The notes: generated from the sequence alone by a model not told the origin. A stretch of 64,000 bases of DNA from QHWK01 sp035259385 (GCA_035259385.1 DATFWL010000390.1:62001-126000), one strand, 5' to 3'; positions 43,060 to 52,710 are shown, numbered from the stretch's first letter. Translations and numbers: made by a program.

Positions 43060-45474
43060 ATGAGCGTGCGACGACACATCAGCGCGGCAGTGACTGTCTC
43101 CCTCGTCGTATGCGCGATGAGCGCGCCGGCCGACGCGCAGACTGTCACGTTCCGTCCTTACATTCAGCCGGGCGACAACGGCCCGTTTGGGCCGAAGGAT
43201 CAGATGGTCGTCGCGTGGCAGACCAACGAGACCCTGCCGAATCCTGCTGCGTACTCGGTCCAGTTCGGGCCATCGCTCGCGCAGCTGGCGCCGGCGCCGA
43301 TCAGCGGCCGCGTGGTTGACGACTATCTGTCGGCGGATCCGCAGTTCTCCGCGTTGACGCTGCCGTTCAAATACGGCGCTCATGTGAACTACGTGGCCGT
43401 TCTGGCATCGCTCGACTACGCGACGACCTACGTGTATCGCGTCACCGGTCCGGGCATGCCGGCAGGCGGGTTCGTCTCGTCATTCCATACCCGGAAGCGC
43501 GACGGGCATTTCGCCTTCCAGGTACAGGGTGACGAGGGGTACTACCCGAACATTCCCGGCACGAACCCGCCGCTGGTCGCGAACTACGAAGCGCGGATCA
43601 TCAACACGATGTTCAACGTCGCCTCCCTCTCCCTGCCAGGACAACCGGCGCTGCCGCCGCCCGATCTCGCGCTCAACGCCGGCGACAACGTGTACATCAC
43701 CGGCGCGGACAGCAACTATCGCGACGTGTGGATGTTCGACTGGAACAGCAACGTCGCCTCGAACGAGCGCGGCGCGCCGTTCATCCGCAGCATCCCGCTC
43801 TACATCGTCGCCGGCAATCACGACGTCGGCAGCACCGGCGCGACCGCGAACCTGCTCGCCGACAGCGGTGCGACAGTGCCTGGCTCGTCCGGACCCGGTC
43901 CGTTCGGCGGCGGCACCGGCGGCGGGGACGCGCTCGCATATTTCAACAACTACTACTTCCCGTTGAACGGGCCCACCGGCACCGACATTCAGAACCGGTT
44001 CAATGGCGACGCGAGCGCGCCCTCGAACTTCCAGTTCTCCTTCAACGGCGCCAACTTCACGTCGCCAGCCGCCAGCGAAGCGCTCCGGGCGAGCACTGCG
44101 GTGAATGCCGGCAACGGCGTGAAACGGCAGATCGATCACATGGGCAACTACTCGTTCGACTACGGCAATGCCCACTTCGTCTTCCTCGATGCGAATCCAC
44201 ACGTGTTCGACAACCTGCTTCCAAACGGTCCGCCGGCGACGGCGCCGGCGTTTCCATTCCCGCCGTATCCCGGGGTGCTGAGGAACTGGCTGATCAACGA
44301 TCTCGACGCGAGCCGCCAGCTGTGGAAGATCGTGGTGTTCCACCAGCCGATCTTCTCCAGCGGCAACGCCACGATCAGCAACGATCAGATGCGGACGATC
44401 GGTGTATTCCTGCAGGATCACGGCGTCAACCTGGTCTTCAACGGTCACGAGCACAACTATCAGCGCACGCTGCCGCTGCGGGCGCTGCCGAATGTGACCT
44501 CCGCTCCGGTTCCCGGCGTTCCGCAGGTCGAGATCGACAAGGCGTTCGATGGAACGGCGAGGACAGTGCCTGACGGCGTGCTCTACTTCGTCGAAGGCGC
44601 GGGCGGCAACCGCGATTTCGACGATGACCTGCCAAACCCGAGAGGCGGCGGCAGCTCGATCGACCAGGAGGACTCGGCAACAGGAACGACGACGCGGACG
44701 ATCGGCGGCCAGACGTTCAACTTCGTGAACGGCGTCGGCTCGCTCCTCGATACGAGCCTGTCGGACGACGCGATGAAGGCGTTTCTGCCCAATGCAGGGA
44801 CGGGCGACAAGATCACGGTGAAGTTCAAGTCCAAGGTCTTCTCGTTTGCCCACGTCGTGGTCGACGACAACGAGCTGACGCTGTATCAGATCACCGAGCC
44901 GCTCGGACCGACGTCGTCGGCGAGCGCGCAGAGACCGGCGCCGTTCGGCACCGACTTCCGCGGCCGGCCGCTCAACGATCCGATTCCGGACACGGTGTTC
45001 GATCCGGTCACCCGGACCGTCGTGTCGGCGCCGGCAACGGGAACGCCGGCACTGCTTGACAAGGTCACTGTGACCAAGCCTGACATTTCAGAGAAGGCCG
45101 ACGCCCGACTCAAGACGCGCGAGCAGGTAACCGCGGGCGATACGATCAGGCTCTCGTTCACGTTCCGCAACCGCAGCGGCATCGCGCTGAACGGCACGCA
45201 GGCGATCGTCACGCTTCCCGACGGCGTCACATTCGATTTCGCGACGGGCGGCACTGCGACGGTTCAGGGCCATGACGTCGTCGTGACTCTCGGCCGTACG
45301 GTGCCCGGCGAACGGATCGAGGTCGAAATCGTCGGACGCGTGTCGTCGTCTCTGCCGCGCGGTGCGAAGCTGACGTTCACGGGTCAGCTGTCGTCGAGCA
45401 CTGCGCTGCCGGTCAGCGCACGCAGCGCCACGGCGAAAGTCGGACCACCGGAGGACGACGACAAACAGGAGTGA
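43060..45474 (+). CDS. exported metallophosphoesterase (purple acid phosphatase-like) with C-terminal adhesion-type domain
   Basis: An 804-residue protein with a signal peptide (cleavage near ADAQT), an N-terminal fibronectin-like sandwich, and a calcineurin-type phosphoesterase domain. The metal-site blocks are visible in order: QGDEGYY, LNAGDNVYI, VAGNHDVG, VFHQPIFSSG and NGHEHNYQRT, as in purple acid phosphatases and PhoD-like enzymes. About 110 C-terminal residues form a DUF11-like repeat domain (DTIRLSFTFRNRSGIAL). It should hydrolyse phosphate esters outside the cytoplasm. The ATG has a perfect AGGAGG site. A strong hairpin at 45490-45532 follows. Confidence 0.9.
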   Translation: MSVRRHISAAVTVSLVVCAMSAPADAQTVTFRPYIQPGDNGPFGPKDQMVVAWQTNETLPNPAAYSVQFGPSLAQLAPAPISGRVVDDYLSADPQFSALTLPFKYGAHVNYVAVLASLDYATTYVYRVTGPGMPAGGFVSSFHTRKRDGHFAFQVQGDEGYYPNIPGTNPPLVANYEARIINTMFNVASLSLPGQPALPPPDLALNAGDNVYITGADSNYRDVWMFDWNSNVASNERGAPFIRSIPLYIVAGNHDVGSTGATANLLADSGATVPGSSGPGPFGGGTGGGDALAYFNNYYFPLNGPTGTDIQNRFNGDASAPSNFQFSFNGANFTSPAASEALRASTAVNAGNGVKRQIDHMGNYSFDYGNAHFVFLDANPHVFDNLLPNGPPATAPAFPFPPYPGVLRNWLINDLDASRQLWKIVVFHQPIFSSGNATISNDQMRTIGVFLQDHGVNLVFNGHEHNYQRTLPLRALPNVTSAPVPGVPQVEIDKAFDGTARTVPDGVLYFVEGAGGNRDFDDDLPNPRGGGSSIDQEDSATGTTTRTIGGQTFNFVNGVGSLLDTSLSDDAMKAFLPNAGTGDKITVKFKSKVFSFAHVVVDDNELTLYQITEPLGPTSSASAQRPAPFGTDFRGRPLNDPIPDTVFDPVTRTVVSAPATGTPALLDKVTVTKPDISEKADARLKTREQVTAGDTIRLSFTFRNRSGIALNGTQAIVTLPDGVTFDFATGGTATVQGHDVVVTLGRTVPGERIEVEIVGRVSSSLPRGAKLTFTGQLSSSTALPVSARSATAKVGPPEDDDKQE

Positions 45475-45489
45475 GCATCAAGAGGATCC

Positions 45490-45532
45490 GCGAGCGCCGC
45501 TGCGAAGAAAATTTCATTTCAGCGGCGCTCGC
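45490..45532. terminator. bidirectional terminator-like hairpin, 13-bp perfect stem
   Basis: Bases 45490-45502 (GCGAGCGCCGCTG) pair without mismatch with 45520-45532 around a 17-base A/T-rich loop. It lies in the 83-base gap between the phosphoesterase stop (45474) and the stop of the opposing kinase gene (45558), so it can terminate both transcripts. The loop holds AAAATTTCATTT; the 3' flank on the + strand is CGTTTGAG. Confidence 0.75.
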
Positions 45533-45557
45533 CGTTTGAGCTCCTCGAACGCCGATG

Positions 45558-48272
45558 TCAGCGCGTGGGAACGCGCTGCTTCAGCTCAGTAAACCAGTTC
45601 AGTACCAGGACCTGTAGAGACTCGAGGCCTGCCTGAGACGTCATGGCCGGATCAATCACGCCGATGAATCGCCCATCCGGCAGCAGGTCGTACGTCCTCG
45701 GCGTGCCTGTTCCGTTGACCAGGAAGCCTCGTGGTAACGATGCGGGAATTCCGATCACGAAGTTCGGCTGCGTCGTGATCGTCACCGAATGCAGCTCGCC
45801 CGGCGGAGTGAAAAAGAGTGTTCGTCCGTCGTGCGACCAAAGTGGATAGATGCCCCGCTCCGACGTGATTTGATATCTCGCACCGGTGCTTGGAAACGGC
45901 TGGACGAGAATGCCGGCGCCTCCTACGTCACTGGTCGTCCAGGCCAGCCATTTCCCGTCGGGCGAAAAGACCGCGTTCGTAAGAGCGACCGACTGAACGC
46001 CATCGACGCGCCTGGCTTTCTTTTCTACCGGCGAAGACGTCCACAGCGAGACTCCCCCGCCCGCGTTGACATCGTACGCCAACGCATCCCCCTTCGGGGA
46101 CCAGCACTCCGGCACGTGAGTCGTGCCAGCGTCGGGTCGGGTCAGGCGCTCGGCGCCGCCCGCGCCGTCGGCCGGCTGCCAGAAGATCGCGAGATCGCCG
46201 TCGCGATCGGATTGAAACGCGACGTGTGTGCCGTCCGCCGACCAGATCGGAAACCGGTTCCGGCCGCCGAACGTCAGTCGTCGCATCGCCGTGGCACCGT
46301 CCAGGTCGTACACCCACACGATCGCTTCCTTCCCATCGTCGGTGCCAAACGCGATCCGTTTGCCGTCAGGCGAGACGCGCGGGTGCTCGTATGAGGCGGG
46401 CGGGAACTTCAACCGTTGCACGGACCCGGTCCGGTCGATCGCGCCGAGGTCGTTCGCGGCAGACATCGTCGACGGCCCGGGAACGTAGAGGAGTGAGCCG
46501 GTGTCGGACACGCTGAACTGCGCGGAGCCGGTCACGCCGCCAAGGCTGCGCCTGACGCCTTCGAGCACCGGCGTCGGGCTTCCCGAGATCTCCAGGCGGT
46601 TGACATCGAACGGCGCCGCGAACAGCGTGCCGCTGATCGCGTACACGAGATGACCACTCGCCAGATACCGCGCGTCACTTCCTCCCTGAATGATCGTCTT
46701 GCGCTTACCGCTCGTCAGCGACTGGACGACGATTTGCGCCTTGTCCCATCGATCGGTCGCCGAGCCGTTGCCGAGGGTAAAGAGCAACGCGCGGCCGCCC
46801 GGCAGGATCTGCGGCCCGTGGGCCAGCTCGCCTTCCTTCACGCTCGCGAGCTTCTCGGGCGTTCCGCCTTCCGGTGTGATGCGCATGATCCCATGGGCGC
46901 CTTCTCCCCACAGGATTCCGCTCACGTCCCAGCTCATGCCGAAGAACACGAAGTCTACGGTGGATGTCACGGCGACCGGCGCTCCGCCCGTGACGGCGAC
47001 GCGTCGTATCGTCCGATCGCTGAGCGACCAGAAGGCGATTGCGCGGCTGTCTGGCGAGAACGTCGGATTTGCGATGCCCCCGGAGATCGCGTGGATCGTC
47101 CGCGCCTCGAGTTCCGCCATCGATTTCACGTGCAACGCATTGTTGGCCACGTAGGCCAGCAGCGAGCCGTCCGGTGACATCGCCACGATCTGGCGATTCG
47201 TGGTGGTGTAGCGTTGCCCCGCGGGGAGCGTCAACGCGAATCGGGTGACCGCGGGCGTCGGAGCCGGCTTCAGCCGCCAGACGGCAGCACCGACCAGCGC
47301 GCTCGCGGCGAACGCGACGAGGATTGTGGCGACGGCTTGCCTCCAGATCGATCGAGGCGGTTCTCGCAACGCCCTCGGCGTTGCCGTCGACGTCGTCTCG
47401 GTGACGCTCTCGTCGATTTCCAGGCCGGCATCGCCAATGTCGCGCAGTCGCTTGTGAGGATCTTTCTGCAGGCAGCGGCGGAGCAGCAGTCGAACGCGAT
47501 CTGGCGTGTGAGAGGGGAGCGCGCTCCATTCCGGTTCGCGGGTGAGAATGGCCGCAACTGCGTCCGACACCGTCTCGCCCGGGTCGAACACCTGGCGCCC
47601 GGTCAGCATCTCGTAGAGGACGCAGCCGAACGACCAGACATCGCTGCGTCGGTCCGCGGGCTTTCCACGCGCCTGCTCCGGGCTCATATACGCGGCAGTG
47701 CCGAGAATCAGTCCGATACCCGTCATCGCCGGCGAAGCCAGCGTGGGCGATACTGACAGGAAGGCGTCGCTGGCCCGGCCCGCTGGGCCCGCTTCCAGTG
47801 CCTTCGCCAGACCGAAGTCCAGGACTTTGACCGTACCGTCGGCCCGAACCTTGATGTTGGCCGGCTTGAGATCGCGGTGAATGACGCCCCGGTCGTGCGC
47901 CGCGGCGAGCGCCTCGGCGATCTGGCGCGCGATCGCAAGGGCTTCGTCGAGTGGAATCGGTCCCTGGGCAATGCGATCGGCCAGGGTCGGTCCTTCGACG
48001 AGCTCCATGACGAGAGCGTGCGGTTCAGCCGTATCTTGCAGACCGTAAATGGCCGCGATGTTGGGATGGTTGAGCAACGCGAGGACCTGCGCCTCGCGCT
48101 TGAAGCGCGCGAGGCGATCCGGATCCGCCGTGAACGCATCGGGAAGGACCTTCAGGGCGACGTCGCGATTGAGCTTCGTATCGCGTGCGCGGTACACCTC
48201 GCCCATACCGCCGGAACCGAGCGAGCCGCCGACCTGGTACGGACCGAGCCGCTCGCCAATCGCAATCGTCAT
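45558..48272 (-). CDS. Ser/Thr protein kinase with TM segment and TolB/WD40-like sensor propeller
   Basis: A 904-residue paralogue of the kinase at 34463-37213, with the same order: kinase domain (GSGGMGEVYRARDTKLNRDV, HRDLKPANIKV, DFGLAKALE, YMSPEQARG), a transmembrane helix near residue 315 (VATILVAFAASALVGAAVW), and a TolB-type propeller (MSPDGSLLAYVA, FSPDSRAIAFWS, WSADGTHVAFQSDRDGD). The ATG at 48272 begins directly with the kinase. The sensor half is the more divergent part of the pair, suggesting different ligands. It is followed by the bidirectional hairpin and preceded by the DinB gene on the same strand, 73 bases away. Confidence 0.93.
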   Translation of the reverse strand: MTIAIGERLGPYQVGGSLGSGGMGEVYRARDTKLNRDVALKVLPDAFTADPDRLARFKREAQVLALLNHPNIAAIYGLQDTAEPHALVMELVEGPTLADRIAQGPIPLDEALAIARQIAEALAAAHDRGVIHRDLKPANIKVRADGTVKVLDFGLAKALEAGPAGRASDAFLSVSPTLASPAMTGIGLILGTAAYMSPEQARGKPADRRSDVWSFGCVLYEMLTGRQVFDPGETVSDAVAAILTREPEWSALPSHTPDRVRLLLRRCLQKDPHKRLRDIGDAGLEIDESVTETTSTATPRALREPPRSIWRQAVATILVAFAASALVGAAVWRLKPAPTPAVTRFALTLPAGQRYTTTNRQIVAMSPDGSLLAYVANNALHVKSMAELEARTIHAISGGIANPTFSPDSRAIAFWSLSDRTIRRVAVTGGAPVAVTSTVDFVFFGMSWDVSGILWGEGAHGIMRITPEGGTPEKLASVKEGELAHGPQILPGGRALLFTLGNGSATDRWDKAQIVVQSLTSGKRKTIIQGGSDARYLASGHLVYAISGTLFAAPFDVNRLEISGSPTPVLEGVRRSLGGVTGSAQFSVSDTGSLLYVPGPSTMSAANDLGAIDRTGSVQRLKFPPASYEHPRVSPDGKRIAFGTDDGKEAIVWVYDLDGATAMRRLTFGGRNRFPIWSADGTHVAFQSDRDGDLAIFWQPADGAGGAERLTRPDAGTTHVPECWSPKGDALAYDVNAGGGVSLWTSSPVEKKARRVDGVQSVALTNAVFSPDGKWLAWTTSDVGGAGILVQPFPSTGARYQITSERGIYPLWSHDGRTLFFTPPGELHSVTITTQPNFVIGIPASLPRGFLVNGTGTPRTYDLLPDGRFIGVIDPAMTSQAGLESLQVLVLNWFTELKQRVPTR

Positions 48273-48345
48273 GGGGAGACGCGATTATATGTGAGAGTCC
48301 CCAGACGACGCGCTCGATCGCGAGCGGCAGCTAGAAGCCTTCGCG

Positions 48346-48831
48346 CTACGTCGTTTTCACCTTCTTGATTAGCTGCACCTGTCCCGCGTGATACACCGCA
48401 TGGCACGTGATGCCGAGCAGGAGATCGAACCGCTCGGAGTCGGGCAGGACGGATCGCGTCCGTCCAGCGTCGATGCCGGCGGCGAGTGCGGCCAGCTGCT
48501 CCTGCTCGCGCTCGACGAGGCCGAGGATCGCGGACCACGAGAGCGTCGACGCGTCCGGCAGCGCGAACCAGTCGTCGCCCTCGAGTACGAACGGTTCCGC
48601 CTCGACGCCGGTGAGCTTCGCACGCACGTTGCGCACGCAGTACGCGTGGTGGGTCGCGATCTCCGCGATGTTGTGCCGGTCCGGTCCCGGCCTCCAGAAC
48701 GCGGTCTCGGTGGTGACGTCGCCCAGCGCCGCCTTCAGGTCGGGACCATGCCACGCACCGGTCCCGTAGCCCTCGCTGATGATTCGCGCCGCACCTCCGG
48801 CGCCAGCCTTGCCTTCGAGTGTGGTGCTCAT
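48346..48831 (-). CDS. DinB-family protein
   Basis: A 161-residue four-helix-bundle protein of the DinB/YfiT group. The putative metal triad is in the pattern IATHHAYCVRN (His), followed by DLLLGITCHAVYHAGQVQLI with the two C-terminal His. Relatives include thiol transferases that use mycothiol or bacillithiol and many of unknown role. The ATG at 48831 has GGAGGATGGG upstream and overlaps the stop of the preceding gene by four bases, so the two are coupled. Confidence 0.85.
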   Translation of the reverse strand: MSTTLEGKAGAGGAARIISEGYGTGAWHGPDLKAALGDVTTETAFWRPGPDRHNIAEIATHHAYCVRNVRAKLTGVEAEPFVLEGDDWFALPDASTLSWSAILGLVEREQEQLAALAAGIDAGRTRSVLPDSERFDLLLGITCHAVYHAGQVQLIKKVKTT

Positions 48832-49379
48832 CCCATCCTCCGCGTCGCGAGAAACTCGCCTTCGAGCGACCAGGTGGTCTGATTGGGATACATCGCCTCG
48901 CCGCGCCAGTGAAACGAGTTCGGGGTGATCTCGGTGAATGTCCAGCGGGTCTTCGTGCCGTCGGCCCGCGTGCCGGTCTGCTCGATGTCGCGGCCGTTCC
49001 AGTTCCCGATCTGTTCCTCCCGATGGCTGCGGACGGGATTGGTCCACGCGATCCGCCACGCCTGTATCGACGGATCCCACGATCGCAGCGTCGTGCCGTA
49101 CATGTTCATGGTCGGATCGGCCGCCTCCGGGCTGCCGTCACGGCGCGGCATGATCCAGACGTCCTGCACCGCGCGTCCTTCGAGCACGCGCGCCGCATGC
49201 ACCTCGCCGGTCAGGCGCTGTGCCGACACGTCGACGCCGCGGTAACGCAGGACGGCCAGGTCCCAGCTGCCGCAGAGCCAGCCGTAGACATCCGCCGTCT
49301 CCGGAATCTCAGGCGCGCGTGCGGCCGCGGCCAGCACGCTGTGAAAGTCAACAGTCGGTTCACTCTTCAGTGTCGTCAC
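48828..49379 (-). CDS. DUF1579-like / lipocalin-like hypothetical protein
   Basis: A 183-residue protein with no signal peptide. The sequence DVYGWLCGSWDLAVLRYRGV, then VLEGRAVQDVWIMP, then MYGTTLRSWDPSIQAWRIAW describes a beta-barrel with conserved Trp residues, as in small-ligand-binding barrels annotated DUF1579 or lipocalin-like. I chose a GTG at 49379 with GGGAGCGAG upstream; longer starts run into the divergent oxidase gene. It is translationally coupled (ATGA) to the DinB protein, so they may act on the same compound, but no reaction is known. Confidence 0.7.
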   Translation of the reverse strand: MTTLKSEPTVDFHSVLAAAARAPEIPETADVYGWLCGSWDLAVLRYRGVDVSAQRLTGEVHAARVLEGRAVQDVWIMPRRDGSPEAADPTMNMYGTTLRSWDPSIQAWRIAWTNPVRSHREEQIGNWNGRDIEQTGTRADGTKTRWTFTEITPNSFHWRGEAMYPNQTTWSLEGEFLATRRMG

Positions 49380-49449
49380 GGTCTCGCTCCCTTCATGAAG
49401 CGAGTTGTACGATGCCGCGGTCGATTGAAACTTGGAGAAAATTGCGGCC

Positions 49450-50568
49450 ATGGGATACGACGCTATCGTCCTCGGCGTTGGCGGGATGGGCAGCGCGGCG
49501 GTCTACCATCTTGCGCGGCGGGGCGCGCGCGTGCTCGGCATCGAGCGGTTCGGGATCCCGCACGATCGCGGATCGTCGCACGGCATCAGCCGTATCATCC
49601 GCCTCGCATACTGGGAGCATCCCGACTACGTGCCGCTCGTCCGGCGCGCGTACGATCTCTGGGGCGAGCTCGAGCAGACAGTCAGCGAGCGGCTCCTGAT
49701 TGTCACCGGCAGCATCGATGGCGGCCTGCCCGACGGCCGGACGATCCGAGGATCGCTGTCGGCGTGCCGGACGCACGGTCTGGAGCACGACGTGCTGGAC
49801 GCGGCCGCCCTCAGCGGGCGATTCCCGGGATATCGCCTGCCGGACGATCATGTCGCCGTGTTTCAACCCGAAGGCGGTTTCCTGCTGGCGGAGCGTTGCA
49901 CGGCTGCGCACGCGCGCGCCGCGCGCGCGGCCGGTGCGGATGTGCACGTCGAGGAACGCGCGATCGCCTGGACGGCCGCTGGCGACGGCGTGCAGGTGAC
50001 GACGGATCGCGCGACCTATCGGGCCGGGCGGCTCGTGATCACCGCAGGTCCGTGGCTCCCCGCTGTCGTGCCAGCGCTCGCGCGACATGTGACGGTGGAG
50101 CGACAGGTCGTGCTGTGGACGTGGCCGCTGCGGCCTGAACTGTTTGCCAGCGATCGCTTTCCAGTCTTCTACATCGACACGCCGCGCGGGAGCTTCTACG
50201 GCTTTCCGCTCGATCCGGCGCGCGGCTTCAAGATCGGCAAATATCACCACCTCCGCCAGCGCACCGATCCGGAGTCTGTCGATCGAGCCTTCTCGGCGGC
50301 AGACGAGTCGACGCTCCGGGACGGGATCGCGCACTACTTTCCTGACGCCAACGGTCCGACGGCGTCGACGTCCACGTGCCTGTTCACGAACACGCCGGAT
50401 GAGCACTTCATCATCGATCGGCTGCCGGATCACCCGGAGGTCGTGATCGCCGGCGGATTCTCAGGGCACGGGTTCAAGTTCTGCAGCGTGGTCGGCGAGA
50501 TGGTGGCCGACCTGGTGCTCGACAAGGCGTCGAGCCGGATCAGTCTGTTCGCGATCGATCGGCTGTGA
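49450..50568 (+). CDS. SolA/MSOX-family FAD-dependent oxidase (N-methyl amino-acid oxidase-like)
   Basis: A 372-residue flavoprotein with the N-terminal FAD motif DAIVLGVGGMGSAAVYHLAR, the family segment GSSHGISRIIRLAYWEHPDY, and near the C-terminus GGFSGHGFKFCSVVGE, whose Cys is the covalent flavin attachment site in monomeric sarcosine oxidase and N-methyltryptophan oxidase. It oxidatively demethylates or deaminates secondary amines, giving H2O2. The exact amine cannot be read from the sequence. ATG at 49450 follows GGAG; the frame's earlier ATG at 49432 is an alternative. Its 3' end overlaps the opposing dioxygenase gene by 29 bases. Confidence 0.88.
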   Translation: MGYDAIVLGVGGMGSAAVYHLARRGARVLGIERFGIPHDRGSSHGISRIIRLAYWEHPDYVPLVRRAYDLWGELEQTVSERLLIVTGSIDGGLPDGRTIRGSLSACRTHGLEHDVLDAAALSGRFPGYRLPDDHVAVFQPEGGFLLAERCTAAHARAARAAGADVHVEERAIAWTAAGDGVQVTTDRATYRAGRLVITAGPWLPAVVPALARHVTVERQVVLWTWPLRPELFASDRFPVFYIDTPRGSFYGFPLDPARGFKIGKYHHLRQRTDPESVDRAFSAADESTLRDGIAHYFPDANGPTASTSTCLFTNTPDEHFIIDRLPDHPEVVIAGGFSGHGFKFCSVVGEMVADLVLDKASSRISLFAIDRL

Positions 50569-51421
50569 TCTGCGTGCGGTGCATCGTGCGGCGCGTCGAT
50601 GGATCGAACGGGTCGCGCCGGTGCATCGTGCAGCGGTTGTCCCAGAGCACGAGATCGCCCGCACGCCACTGATGGCGCCAGGTGAGCGACTCACGGGTTG
50701 CCAGGTTCCAGATCGTGTCGAGCAGCACGTCCGACTCGTCGAGCGGCAGCGCGTCGACGTAGGCGTTGCGGCGCCGGCCGAGGTACAACGCCCGGCGGCC
50801 TGTCTCGGGGTGCACGACCACCAGCGGGTGAAGCGTCCCCGGGGAGGTGCGCGGATCGCCGGTCGGCGTCACCCCCTGACGCACGTAGCCGCCGCTGTTG
50901 TACGTGCCGTCATGCTTCACCCGAAGCCGTTCGACGCGCCGCTGCATGTCCGGTGGCAGGCCGTCCCACGCGGCATACATCGAACAGAAGCTGGTGTCGC
51001 CGCCGCGCGGCGGGACTTCGACCGCGTACAGCGCGCTGGCCTTGGGCGGATCCGCCAGGTAGGACATGTCGGTGTGCCAGACCGCTTCGCCCGATCCGAG
51101 GCTGCCGATCGCCGCGCCGTCCTGCACGACGTTCGACACCACGTAGATTTCCGGATGCCCCTCGACGAAGCGCCGGCCGGTCTCCTGCACGGGAGCCTGG
51201 TCGAGATCGCCGAAGCGCCGGCTGAAGGCGACGAGATCGTCGTCGGTCAGCGACAGATCCCGGAAGAGCAGCACCTGGTGATCCAGCCACGCGCGGTGGA
51301 TCGCTGCGAACGTCGACGCATCGAGCGCGCGCAGATCGACGCCTCGCACTTCAGCCCCGAGCGCGGCGCCGGTCGGGACCACGGTCATCGTCCGATGCGC
51401 TGAGCCGATTGCGTCGCTCAT
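50540..51421 (-). CDS. TauD/TfdA-family Fe(II)/2-oxoglutarate dioxygenase
   Basis: A 293-residue protein with the whole family pattern: EVRGVDLRALDASTFAAIHR near the start, the metal-binding HxD in AVWHTDMSYL, and the distal His in DNRCTMHRRDPFDP with the 2-oxoglutarate-binding Arg in TRRTMHRTQI. Members hydroxylate taurine, phenoxyacetates, carnitine-like or other small compounds. The ATG overlaps the MFS transporter stop by four bases, so uptake and oxidation are coupled; the convergent SolA-like oxidase may belong to the same pathway, as both act on small N-containing or carboxylate substrates. Confidence 0.9.
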   Translation of the reverse strand: MSDAIGSAHRTMTVVPTGAALGAEVRGVDLRALDASTFAAIHRAWLDHQVLLFRDLSLTDDDLVAFSRRFGDLDQAPVQETGRRFVEGHPEIYVVSNVVQDGAAIGSLGSGEAVWHTDMSYLADPPKASALYAVEVPPRGGDTSFCSMYAAWDGLPPDMQRRVERLRVKHDGTYNSGGYVRQGVTPTGDPRTSPGTLHPLVVVHPETGRRALYLGRRRNAYVDALPLDESDVLLDTIWNLATRESLTWRHQWRAGDLVLWDNRCTMHRRDPFDPSTRRTMHRTQITADRSRTD

Positions 51422-52710
51422 ATCCGCGCCTTCTCGTCGGCAGGTCCAGCCGGATTCACCTTCATCGTCGGATCGATCCGCAGCGAGCCGATCGCGCCAA
51501 TCAGCAGCAGCCCTGCCGAGAGGAGCATCGGCAGCTCATACCGTCCCGTCCGCTGAATCAGTACGCCGAACACGACTGGCGAAATCATACCGGCAACGCC
51601 GAACCCCGTGTTCATCATTCCGCCGGCCGTGCCGGCATGCGCTCCGGCGATGTCGAGCGGCAGCGTCCAGAGCACGGCATTGGTCAGCTCGAGGCAGAAG
51701 AACGCTGCCGTGAGGAAGTAGACGGCGGACGTCGCGCTGCCGGTCGCGACCGCCGGCAGGATCCACGCGAACGCTCCGCCGAGCCCGCCCGCGAGCAGCG
51801 CACGCCGTGCGAGCCGGAGATCTCCGGTGCGGACGAGGATCGCGTCTGAGATCACGCCGCCGATCGTGTCGCCCGCGACGCCGGCGACGAGCGGCAGCGC
51901 GGTCATGATTGCCAGACGATCGAGCGCGAAGCCGCGCGCCTCCGACAGGTACGACGGCAGCCAGGTCAGGAATACCCACAGCGACCAGCCGTAACAGAAG
52001 TCGACGACGGTCACCAGCCACATGCGACGCGCGATCTGCCGCCACGGCGTCGGCCCTCGTCTGTCCGGCGACGGTTCACCGCCGCTGCGGATCTCCGCGA
52101 GCTCCTCGCGGGTGACCCATGGATGCGCCTCAGGCGCGTCGCGAAAGGTCGCCATCCACAGAGCCGTCCAGGCGAGGCTCGCCGCCCCGAGCGCCGTGAA
52201 CGAGGCGCGCCAGCCACCTCGCGTCGTGATCGCGAGCACGAGCGGCGGCGTTACCGCCCCGCCGAGCCGCGCGAAGCTGTGCGTGATTCCCTGCGCGAAG
52301 CCGCGTTCGCGGACCGGAAGCCACCAGGTGAACGCGCGCGTGGCCGCCGGAAACGCGCCGCCCTCGCCGACGCCGACCAGCACACGAAACGCCACGAACG
52401 ACGCGACGCTCCACGACGCACCGGTCAGCACGGTGCCGGCCGCCCACAGCACGCTCAGCACGATCAGGACACGGCGCGGACCGAACCGATCGGCGCCCCA
52501 GCCGCCCGCGATCTGCATGAACGCGTACGGGTACGCGAATGCCGAGAAGATGAATCCGAGCTCGAGCGGCGTGAGTCCCAGCTCGCGGCGAATCGCCGGA
52601 GCCGCGACCGAGATGTTGACGCGATCGACGTAGGCGACGAAGTACATCAGGCACAACACCGCCAGGATGAGGTGCCTGATCCTGAATCGTCGTCGGGTTG
52701 GAGTCGCCAT
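51418..52710 (-). CDS. MFS transporter, anion:cation symporter (ACS)-like
   Basis: A 430-residue transporter with twelve predicted helices. The N-terminal YFVAYVDRVNISVAAPAIRR and the GGWGADRFGPRRVLIVLS loop are typical of the ACS subfamily that imports organic acids such as hexuronates, galactonate, phthalates or tartrate with protons. The ATG at 52710 matches the family start; a GTG 57 bases upstream is in frame but adds a non-typical tail. It is the first gene of a two-gene operon with the TauD-like dioxygenase, pointing to an organic-acid-type substrate. Confidence 0.88.
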   Translation of the reverse strand: MATPTRRRFRIRHLILAVLCLMYFVAYVDRVNISVAAPAIRRELGLTPLELGFIFSAFAYPYAFMQIAGGWGADRFGPRRVLIVLSVLWAAGTVLTGASWSVASFVAFRVLVGVGEGGAFPAATRAFTWWLPVRERGFAQGITHSFARLGGAVTPPLVLAITTRGGWRASFTALGAASLAWTALWMATFRDAPEAHPWVTREELAEIRSGGEPSPDRRGPTPWRQIARRMWLVTVVDFCYGWSLWVFLTWLPSYLSEARGFALDRLAIMTALPLVAGVAGDTIGGVISDAILVRTGDLRLARRALLAGGLGGAFAWILPAVATGSATSAVYFLTAAFFCLELTNAVLWTLPLDIAGAHAGTAGGMMNTGFGVAGMISPVVFGVLIQRTGRYELPMLLSAGLLLIGAIGSLRIDPTMKVNPAGPADEKARI

